From positions 806,001-870,000 of the forward strand of contig NZ_LN881724.1 of assembly GCF_001457415.1 (NCBI RefSeq): a DNA stretch of 64,000 nt, read 5' to 3'. The number at the start of each line of letters is the position of its first letter. Positions within the stretch are counted from its first letter, which is position 1. This document shows, piece by piece, positions 58,164-64,000 of the stretch. This stretch comes from Gorillibacterium timonense (GTDB lineage Bacteria; Bacillota; Bacilli; Paenibacillales; NBRC-103111). Made by a program: the position numbers and the translations under genes. Below the pieces are notes generated by a model that ran no database searches, was not told the DNA's origin, and saw only the letters and a program-made list of their open reading frames with translations.

Positions 58164-59099
58164 TCATAGCCAATCCTTTTTGCGGAAATAGAAGAACATG
58201 AAGGCGCCGATCACGATCATGCCGCCGAGAACGAAATATTCTCCCCCCGGAACATCCTTGCCCGGCAAGTAGTCGAAGTTCATCCCGTAAATCCCGGTGA
58301 TGAAGGTCAGCGGCATGAAGATGGTGGTGAGCGCCGTAAACACGCGCATGATTTCGTTCGCGCGGTTGGCTACGCTTGACTGGTAAGCTTCTCGTAAGTT
58401 GCCCATCAAGTCGCGGAACGTATCGAACGTATCGGCAATCTTCACCGCGTTTTCATAGATGTCTCCGAAGTATTTCTGCAACTGATTATCGATGAGCCGA
58501 AGCTCCTTCTTGTTGAGAGCGGCGATCAGGTCCTTTTGCGGACCGAGGACGCGCTTGAGCCATAGAATTTCACTTCGCAGCCCGATGATTTCGTTCAGGT
58601 GCGTCTTCTTGGTGTTCATGAGAATCTGCTCTTCGAGGTTTTCGATCCGGTCTTCAATCCGGTCGCCGACCAGGAAGTAGTTATCGACCACAAGGTCGAT
58701 CAGGTGGTACAGGAAGCGGTCGGAGGTGTTGACCTCCTCTTCCCAGAGGATGGGCTTCAGCTTCCGCAGTTCATTGATCTTCTGCTTGGTTACCGTTATG
58801 ATATAATGCCGCCCGAGAAAGACGTTCAGCGCGCGGAGAAAAATCTCCTCGTCGTCAAACCGGATGCTGTTGATGACAATAAAATATTGAGCGTCGTAGA
58901 TTTCCAGCTTGGGGCGTTGTTCTTCCTCCGTCATGCAGTCCTCTACCGCCAAATCATGCAGGTGGAACAGAGGCTGAAGAACCTCCAAATCCTCCACTTC
59001 CGCATCAATCCAATAAAATCCGCTTTCGGGCGCGGTTACGCAATTCGCCACGTCCTCCATCAGCGTGAACACTCCGTTTTGCACCAGGCGCACTTTCAT
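58164..59099 (-). CDS. corA: CorA-type magnesium transporter
   Basis: A 311-residue Mg2+/Co2+ channel. The large cytoplasmic N-terminal domain (about 1-245) is followed by two C-terminal helices; the first ends in ITGIYGMNFDYLPG with the GMN selectivity motif near residue 273, and the second ends in the short basic tail YFRKKDWL. ATG 59099 has GGAGAG at 8 nt on the minus strand; the frame to 59156 is leader. A 240-nt structured leader with two hairpins precedes it, suggesting attenuation control, perhaps by Mg2+. Confidence 0.94.
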   Translation of the reverse strand: MKVRLVQNGVFTLMEDVANCVTAPESGFYWIDAEVEDLEVLQPLFHLHDLAVEDCMTEEEQRPKLEIYDAQYFIVINSIRFDDEEIFLRALNVFLGRHYIITVTKQKINELRKLKPILWEEEVNTSDRFLYHLIDLVVDNYFLVGDRIEDRIENLEEQILMNTKKTHLNEIIGLRSEILWLKRVLGPQKDLIAALNKKELRLIDNQLQKYFGDIYENAVKIADTFDTFRDLMGNLREAYQSSVANRANEIMRVFTALTTIFMPLTFITGIYGMNFDYLPGKDVPGGEYFVLGGMIVIGAFMFFYFRKKDWL

Positions 59100-59141
59100 G
59101 GCCGTCACTCTCCTTCTCCCTTGCATGGGACATACGAGAAG

Positions 59142-59335
59142 AAACAGCCGGTGCACAAGCTTGAATAAAGGTTAGCGGCATGTGCGGACACCGGCTGTTT
59201 GTAGGTTAGGATTGACAATCAGCTTCGTTCTACTCCTAGGTCGGTCTCCGTCCATTTGCCTGCACCCCTTTTCTTGATCCGAAATGGTTACGAACGTACG
59301 AAAAACCCCAATGAGGATGGGGTGTACGCTCTAAC
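59142..59335 (-). ncRNA. Structured leader of corA (candidate attenuator/riboswitch)
   Basis: From the predicted start near 59335 the leader carries first a nested hairpin (GGTTA, CGTAC and ACCCCA arms pairing with TGGGGT, GTACG and TAACC; inner ACCCCA...TGGGGT is followed by TTTTTCG, 59303-59325), then a 12-bp hairpin (AAACAGCCGGTG / CACCGGCTGTTT, 59142-59200) followed by CTTCTCG and the corA ribosome binding site. I do not recognise the M-box, NiCo or yybP-ykoY consensus. Confidence 0.45.
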
Positions 59336-59342
59336 CTGTCTA

Positions 59343-59371
59343 GTATACCTTGGACAACCTCGGACTTCAAG
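59343..59371 (-). promoter_or_regulatory. Sigma-A promoter of the corA leader
   Basis: On the minus strand TTGAAG, a 17-bp spacer and TATACT (59342-59348 region), about 240 nt before corA. Confidence 0.7.
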
Positions 59372-59483
59372 ACACCTTAAGCAGGATATGTGAAGTTTTG
59401 CGGGAAGGTTCTGGGATTCCATGATAAGATGAGAGGGAAGCGGATGATCGCGGAATGAGTGCAAGTGCCGGAGGCGATAAGAG

Positions 59484-60191
59484 ATGGCGGACAAGATCGA
59501 AGTCATAAGCCTGGACATGTTTCAGACGCTGGTTAATATCAACAGCAGAAGAGAGCTGGTATGGAAGCCGCTCCTCCACGATCTCTATACGGCTCCGCTG
59601 GCGGATCGCTATGCGCAGTCCTTCCAGAGCCACTTTCTTGTTCACTGGGCGGAGGCCAAAGCCAGCGGAAGGTTCTGTTTATTGAAGGAGGTTTATGAAC
59701 GGAGCTTTGCGGAGTTCCTTCAGGAGACCAAGCTGCCCTTCGCTGCACAGGACGCCGTCGAGCTTTTGTTTCATGGGCATCGGGAGGCGCTTTTTTATGA
59801 GGAGACCGCGAGCTTTCTGGAGAAGATGTCCTCGCGCTATAGAATGTGTGTAGTAAGCGATGCGGATGAAGCCATGCTGCCGGGCTTTTGTACCGAGTAC
59901 GGCATCCGTATGTTCCATTCGGAACAGCACGGGTCGTATAAGAACGACAGTGATAATCGGATGTTTAAGGAAATGCTCAAGCATTACGGAGTTCGGCCCG
60001 AAAAAGTCCTTCATATCGGCGACTCGGTGTCCGATGTCATCGGCGCCCAGCGTGAGGGGATTCGCACTTGTTGGCTCAATCGAAACAAGGAGATCTGGAA
60101 GCAGGAGATCCAACCGGATTACACCGTGGAATCGTTGACGGAAGTGGAAGACATCCTGTCAAAGGGTCAAGCCGCTTCTTCGGCGGGATAA
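59484..60191 (+). CDS. HAD family hydrolase
   Basis: A 235-residue haloacid-dehalogenase phosphatase. Motif I is SLDMFQTLVN with nucleophile Asp11; motif II VVSDAD near 126; Lys in YKNDSDNRMFKEMLK near 155; motif IV HIGDSVSDVIGAQREGI near 176. The alpha-helical cap (about 18-95) is of subclass I, as in phosphoglycolate phosphatase and dehalogenase-like enzymes. The residue two after the nucleophile is Phe rather than Asp, which occurs in some dehalogenase-type members. ATG 59484 has GGAGG-like GGAGGCGATAAG upstream. Substrate unknown. Confidence 0.88.
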   Translation: MADKIEVISLDMFQTLVNINSRRELVWKPLLHDLYTAPLADRYAQSFQSHFLVHWAEAKASGRFCLLKEVYERSFAEFLQETKLPFAAQDAVELLFHGHREALFYEETASFLEKMSSRYRMCVVSDADEAMLPGFCTEYGIRMFHSEQHGSYKNDSDNRMFKEMLKHYGVRPEKVLHIGDSVSDVIGAQREGIRTCWLNRNKEIWKQEIQPDYTVESLTEVEDILSKGQAASSAG

Positions 60192-60238
60192 GCGCATTCT
60201 TCCATTATTTTCATGTGAGCCAATGCCTCCGGTTCCCC

Positions 60239-60267
60239 TTGACGGACGCCTTTTTTTCCAGTACAGT
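60239..60267 (+). promoter_or_regulatory. Sigma-A promoter of the met operon
   Basis: TTGACG (60239-60244), a 17-bp spacer and TACAGT (60262-60267), about 36 bp before the SAM riboswitch. Confidence 0.7.
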
Positions 60268-60302
60268 AAGAGTAATTTTCAGAACAATCGAATACGTTGT
60301 TG

Positions 60303-60427
60303 CTCTTATCAAGAGTAGGTGTAGGGACGAGCCCGATGACACCCGGCAACCGGCAACCTTTTGCAAAGAAGGACGCACGGTGCTAATTCTTGCAGAACGC
60401 GCGAACCGCGGATCTGAGAGATGAGAG
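60303..60427 (+). ncRNA. SAM-I (S-box) riboswitch
   Basis: P1 CTCTTATC (60303-60310) pairs with GATGAGAG (60420-60427); AAGAGTAGG, GGGACGAGCCCGATGACACC, CGGCAACC and the GGTGCTAATTC P3/P4 elements are all in order. Upstream of metA-metI-metC, it should end transcription when SAM is plentiful. Confidence 0.96.
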
Positions 60428-60450
60428 AGGACACGCAGGTGTATTTGCGA

Positions 60451-60486
60451 GCGGCCTTTCTCTATGGAGATGGGCCTTTTATTTTT
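60451..60486 (+). terminator. Expression-platform terminator of the SAM-I riboswitch
   Basis: GGCC...GGGCC arms with pairing TTTCTC/GGAGAT and a TTTTATTTTT tract, between the aptamer and metA. Confidence 0.75.
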
Positions 60487-60509
60487 ATATCCGAAGAGGA
60501 GTGAAGCAC

Positions 60510-61421
60510 GTGCCGATTAAAGTCCCCGATCATCTGCCCGCCAAGGAGATCCTGAACGGAGAAAATATTTTCGTGATGGATGAAACGCGGGCCTTCCACC
60601 AGGATATCCGTCCCCTTAAGATCGCGATCCTCAATCTGATGCCGAACAAGGAGACGACCGAAACCCAATTGCTTCGGCTTCTCGGCAATACGCCTCTGCA
60701 GGTGGACGCGATGCTGCTCCATCCGAAGACTCACCAATCGAAGAATACCTCAACGGAACACCTCGATGCCTTTTACAAAACGTTCGAGGATATCCGTCAT
60801 CAGCAATTGGACGGCATGATCATTACGGGAGCGCCGGTGGAGACGCTGGATTTCGAAGAAGTCAACTACTGGGAAGAGCTGCAGGAGATCATGAACTGGG
60901 CGAAGGATCACGTCACATCGACGCTCTACATCTGTTGGGCGGCGCAGGCGGGCTTGTATCATCACTATGGCGTCCCCAAGCATCCACTCTCAGAAAAAAT
61001 GTTCGGGGTATTCCCGCATACGATCACCCGTCGCAACGTGAAGCTGCTTCGAGGCTTTGACGATCAATTCTACGTTCCGCAATCGCGCCATACCGAGGTT
61101 CGCCGCGAAGATATCGATCAGGTTCAAGGACTTGAAGTCTTGTCCGAATCCGACGAATCCGGCGTTTACCTGGTCACTGCCAATAACGGCCGCCAAATCT
61201 TCGTTACGGGGCATTCCGAATATGACCCGCTGACGCTGAAATGGGAATATGACCGGGACATCGCCAAGGGGATGGAGATGAGGATTCCGAGCAATTATTA
61301 CCCGAATAACGATCCGAGCCGCGAGCCGATGACGCTGTGGCGAGGGCATGCTAACCTGCTCTTCTCGAATTGGCTGAACTATTACGTATACCAAGAAACT
61401 CCCTTCGATTGGAGCATATAA
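60510..61421 (+). CDS. metA: Homoserine O-acyltransferase (MetA type)
   Basis: A 303-residue class I glutamine-amidotransferase-like enzyme that acylates homoserine (acetyl or succinyl; in Bacillus the MetA enzymes are often acetyltransferases) for methionine synthesis. Catalytic Cys142 lies in [19 protein letters not shown] and [19 protein letters not shown] with the catalytic His/Glu follow. N-terminal [20 protein letters not shown] is a family signature. GTG 60510 has GAGGAG at 8 nt; the longer frame lies in the riboswitch terminator. First structural gene of the SAM-I-controlled operon. Confidence 0.95.
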   Translation: MPIKVPDHLPAKEILNGENIFVMDETRAFHQDIRPLKIAILNLMPNKETTETQLLRLLGNTPLQVDAMLLHPKTHQSKNTSTEHLDAFYKTFEDIRHQQLDGMIITGAPVETLDFEEVNYWEELQEIMNWAKDHVTSTLYICWAAQAGLYHHYGVPKHPLSEKMFGVFPHTITRRNVKLLRGFDDQFYVPQSRHTEVRREDIDQVQGLEVLSESDESGVYLVTANNGRQIFVTGHSEYDPLTLKWEYDRDIAKGMEMRIPSNYYPNNDPSREPMTLWRGHANLLFSNWLNYYVYQETPFDWSI

Positions 61422-61435
61422 AAGGAGGTCCGTCC

Positions 61436-62605
61436 ATGAAAATTGAAAGCCGTCTCGCCCAGATCGGTTCCGTCAGCGAACCCGGCACGGGAGCCGTCAA
61501 CTTCCCCATTTACCAAGCGACTGCGTTCCGCCATCCCAAGCTTGGCCAAAGCACCGGATTCGATTACGCCCGGACCAAGAGTCCGACCCGTTCTGTATTG
61601 GAGCAAGCAGCGGCGGAGCTCGAAAGCGGAGACGCTGGATTCGCCACCAGCTCCGGCATGGCTGCGCTCACCACGGTGTTCGCCCTCTTCCAGCAAGGAG
61701 ATCACCTGCTCGTGTCGCTGGATCTCTACGGAGGGACGTTCCGTCTCCTCGAGCAGATCATGAGCCGATTCGGCGTCTCCGCAACCTATGTGGACACGAA
61801 TGACCTCGACGCTTTGGAGGAAGGCCGATGTCCGTCGACGAAAGCCGTGCTGATCGAAACGCCGACCAATCCGCTGATGATGGTCACCGATCTCGCTAAG
61901 ATCAGCGCTTGGGCGAAGAAGCACAGGTTGCTCACCATCGTGGACAATACCCTGCTCACGCCGTTCTTTCAAAGGCCGCTTGAGCTCGGCTGCGACATCG
62001 TCGTGCACAGCGCGACGAAGTACCTCGGCGGACACAATGACGTGCTGGCCGGGCTCATCGTGACGAAAGGCAAGGAGCTGTCGGAGCGGATGGGCTTCCT
62101 CCACAATTCCTATGGAGCGGTGCTCGGTCCGCAGGATTCTTACCTCTTGATGCGCGGAATGAAGACGCTCGCGCTCCGGATGGAACGGCATGAAGCGAAC
62201 GCGCTTGCGGTCGCCCGCTATCTTGAAAAGCATCCGTTGATCGCAGAGGTGTTCCACCCTGGCCTGCCGGATCATCCCGGCTATGAGATTCAGAAGGCGC
62301 AAGCATCCGGCAACACGGGCATTTTCTCCTTCAAGGTGAAGGAGGCTGCCTATGTCGAGCCCATTCTCCGGAACATCCGGCTGATCGCCTTCGCGGAGAG
62401 TCTTGGCGGAGTGGAATCGCTCATGACCTATCCCGCTGTGCAAACCCATGCGGACATCCCGGAGGAGATCCGCCGGCGGGTTGGCGTCGACGACCGCCTG
62501 CTGCGGTTTTCCGTCGGCATCGAGCATGCTGACGATCTGATTGACGACCTCGGCCAGGCGCTTGCCGCCGCGGAAGCTGAAACGAATGCGAAAGGGGACC
62601 ACTAA
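61436..62605 (+). CDS. metI: Cystathionine gamma-synthase / O-acetylhomoserine thiolyase (MetI-like)
   Basis: A 389-residue PLP enzyme of the Cys/Met metabolism family. The PLP lysine is Lys195 in HSATKYLGGHNDV; other signatures: YARTKSPTRSVLEQAAAELE near 38, SSGMAALTTV near 70, ETPTNPLMMVTDL near 142, and LGGVESLMTYPA near 323. By position and order it is MetI of the metIC pair of B. subtilis, joining acylhomoserine with cysteine. AAAGGAGG is 7 nt before ATG 61436; the frame to 61370 is inside metA. metC follows 2 bp later. Confidence 0.94.
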   Translation: MKIESRLAQIGSVSEPGTGAVNFPIYQATAFRHPKLGQSTGFDYARTKSPTRSVLEQAAAELESGDAGFATSSGMAALTTVFALFQQGDHLLVSLDLYGGTFRLLEQIMSRFGVSATYVDTNDLDALEEGRCPSTKAVLIETPTNPLMMVTDLAKISAWAKKHRLLTIVDNTLLTPFFQRPLELGCDIVVHSATKYLGGHNDVLAGLIVTKGKELSERMGFLHNSYGAVLGPQDSYLLMRGMKTLALRMERHEANALAVARYLEKHPLIAEVFHPGLPDHPGYEIQKAQASGNTGIFSFKVKEAAYVEPILRNIRLIAFAESLGGVESLMTYPAVQTHADIPEEIRRRVGVDDRLLRFSVGIEHADDLIDDLGQALAAAEAETNAKGDH

Positions 62606-62607
62606 TC

Positions 62608-63798
62608 GTGAGCCAAGATTCCTTCTCCAAGGAGAACGACAGCCATTCATCAACCGGTAAAGATAAATTTGCAACCCGCTTGATCCATTTTGGAGCGGAG
62701 GTGGACAAGACGACGGGGGCTTCCAGCGTACCGATCTATCAGGCATCCACTTTTCACCACTTCTCGCTCTCCGAGCCGCCCGAATACGATTACACCCGTT
62801 CCGGCAATCCGACGCGCCAAGCTCTGGAGGATTACATTGCGAAGCTGGAGGGCGGCGTCCGCGGCTTCGCTTTTTCCTCGGGGATGGCGGCCATCTCCAC
62901 GGCCTTCTTGCTTCTCTCCGCCGGCGACCACCTGATCTGTACGGAGGATGTCTATGGAGGTACCTATCGGTTTCTGACCGTGATCGCCAGCCGTTTAAAC
63001 ATCGAGACGACATTCGTGGACATGACGGACTTAGATGCGGTGATGGCGGCGCGTAAAGCAAATACCAAAGCGGTCTATATGGAGACCCCCTCCAACCCGA
63101 CGCTGAAGATCACGGATGTGGCGGCGGTCACGGAGTGGGCGAAGAAGCATGAGCTCCTTACCTTCCTGGACAACACGTTCATGACCCCTTACCACCAGCG
63201 GCCGCTTGAGCAGGGCGTAGATGTGGTGCTCCACAGCGCCACGAAATTTCTCGGCGGTCACAGCGATGTTCTTGCTGGACTGGCTGTCGTTGCGAACGAA
63301 AGCTTGGGGCGTCGCTTGAAGATGCTGCAGAACAGCCTCGGCTCGGTGCTAGGCATTCAAGACTCCTGGCTCTTGATGCGCGGAATGAAGACGCTGCAGG
63401 CGCGGATGGAGCATTCCGAGAAGAGCGCCCAGAAGCTCGCAGAATGGTTGACCACCCGACCGGAGGTCGAGCGCGTGTATTATCCGGGTCTAGCGGATCA
63501 TCCCGGACGCGACATCCACGAGCGGCAATCCCGCGGATACGGCGCGGTCGTCTCCTTCGACACGGGAAGCGGCGAGGCTGCCCGCCGGGTATTGGACAAG
63601 GTCCGGATTCCGCTTGTCGCCGTCAGCTTAGGCGCGGTCGAAAGCATTTTGTCTTATCCCGCCATCATGTCCCACGCTTCCATGCCGAAGGAAGTCCGCT
63701 ACGCTCGTGGAATCGGCGACGGCTTGCTGCGGTTCTCGGTTGGGCTTGAGGATATCGATGACCTGATCGCAGATTTGGAGCAAGCTTTGAGCCGATAG
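62608..63798 (+). CDS. metC: Cystathionine beta-lyase (MetC-like)
   Basis: A 396-residue paralogue of MetI with the same fold; PLP lysine Lys213 in HSATKFLGGHSDV, and YTRSGNPTRQALEDYIAKLEGG, TPSNPTLKITDV and LGAVESILSYPA motifs. The first ~20 residues are an extra polar tail. It should cleave cystathionine to homocysteine. GTG start after AAAGGGGA. Position after metI in a SAM-I operon matches B. subtilis metIC. An antisense frame of 559 codons over metI and metC is a composition artefact. Confidence 0.94.
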   Translation: MSQDSFSKENDSHSSTGKDKFATRLIHFGAEVDKTTGASSVPIYQASTFHHFSLSEPPEYDYTRSGNPTRQALEDYIAKLEGGVRGFAFSSGMAAISTAFLLLSAGDHLICTEDVYGGTYRFLTVIASRLNIETTFVDMTDLDAVMAARKANTKAVYMETPSNPTLKITDVAAVTEWAKKHELLTFLDNTFMTPYHQRPLEQGVDVVLHSATKFLGGHSDVLAGLAVVANESLGRRLKMLQNSLGSVLGIQDSWLLMRGMKTLQARMEHSEKSAQKLAEWLTTRPEVERVYYPGLADHPGRDIHERQSRGYGAVVSFDTGSGEAARRVLDKVRIPLVAVSLGAVESILSYPAIMSHASMPKEVRYARGIGDGLLRFSVGLEDIDDLIADLEQALSR

Positions 63799-63916
63799 TC
63801 GGATTGTATAAGGGTGCATATTTATACAAATCACAAAGATTAGGTCTGTAAGGTTATCTCTACCTATGGTAAAATAGGCCAAAAGAATGGCAAGACGGAT
63901 AGCCTAGGGGGACCTT

Positions 63917-64000
63917 ATGGAAGCATTTCGTGACCGCACCTGGAAAGACATCTTGGGTATGCTGCTCCGCCTGCCTCTGCCTGCAAGAAGTCTGAAATTT
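63917..64000 (+). CDS. Start of an unidentified gene (cut by window end)
   Basis: ATG 63917 with AGGGGGA 4 nt upstream opens a frame that runs to the window edge (28 codons: MEAFRDRTWKDILGMLLRLP and onward). The basic, amphipathic start gives no family. It is 118 bp after metC and could be an independent gene. Confidence 0.5.
   Translation, partial: MEAFRDRTWKDILGMLLRLPLPARSLKF

Noticed and set aside
61382..63061. 559-codon open frame antisense to metI and metC
   Set aside because: Both sense genes have complete PLP-enzyme motifs and ribosome binding sites; the antisense frame is Arg/Ser/Pro/Gly-rich without domains, as expected from GC-biased third positions.

Overview
The window looks like a chromosomal segment of an endospore-forming member of the Bacillales, most likely Paenibacillaceae (Paenibacillus/Cohnella type). 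The reasons are the zapA-cvpA-mutS2 neighbourhood, a GerA-type germinant receptor operon behind a sigma-G-like promoter, a Spo0E-like phosphatase, an AlaR/AlaT-like pair, a SigW-type promoter before pspA, strong AGGAGG ribosome binding sites, and many intrinsic terminators. I saw no rRNA, tRNA, CRISPR array, intact transposase or prophage.

Layout. 1-6.2 kb: 3' end of a long coiled-coil ZapA-like protein, cvpA, rpiA, a repeat-rich spacer, a GNAT acetyltransferase and a small 4-TM membrane protein (minus strand), mutS2. 6.3-7.7 kb: pspA and a DUF350 membrane protein. 7.7-11.8 kb (minus): gerA-gerB-gerC. 11.9-15.9 kb: zinc-ribbon protein, cysteine synthase, Lrp/AsnC regulator plus aminotransferase, Spo0E-like protein. 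16.2-19.3 kb: Nif3-like protein (apparently with an AUC start) and a GH2 glycosidase. 19.4-26.5 kb: cobalamin riboswitch followed by B12 uptake and salvage genes (btuF, btuC, btuD, cobT, cobU, cobS, pduO-type). 26.5-35.4 kb: mixed genes, including a pseudouridine synthase, acetyltransferases, an MFS/TetR divergent pair, a metallophosphoesterase and a secreted GH5-CBM3 cellulase with cre-like sites upstream. 35.4-38.8 kb: Gfo/Idh/MocA oxidoreductase and a second MFS/TetR pair.

38.8-50.1 kb is visibly AT-richer than the rest and looks like an acquired, partly decaying island. It carries a lipid kinase, a small alarmone synthetase, a DesK/YdfH-like histidine kinase whose response regulator is reduced to its start codon plus its last ~30 codons, an MMPL transporter, a sugar-nucleotide/glycosyltransferase cassette (UDP-glucose dehydrogenase, epimerase, GT2, LAB_N protein), a collapsed second GT2 copy, and a stand-alone 5'-3' exonuclease. 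Three degenerate copies of a hairpin-containing repeat lie between its genes.

50.2-54.4 kb (minus) is a compact four-gene signalling operon: PAS-PP2C phosphatase, RsbW-like kinase, chemoreceptor, STAS protein. This is a partner-switching module that includes a transmembrane chemoreceptor. 54.8-59.1 kb: ilvD, a DUF3055-like protein, an HRDC protein behind a promoter-terminator leader, and corA (minus) behind a long structured leader. 59.5-63.8 kb: a HAD hydrolase, then a SAM-I riboswitch controlling metA-metI-metC. A new gene begins at 63917 and runs off the window.

The most interesting items are the probable AUC start codon (16172), the internally deleted response regulator (42085-42189) and GT2 (48470-48553), the chemoreceptor-containing partner-switching operon, the lipid kinase/alarmone synthetase/kinase operon, the three-copy repeat, and the uncatalogued corA leader.
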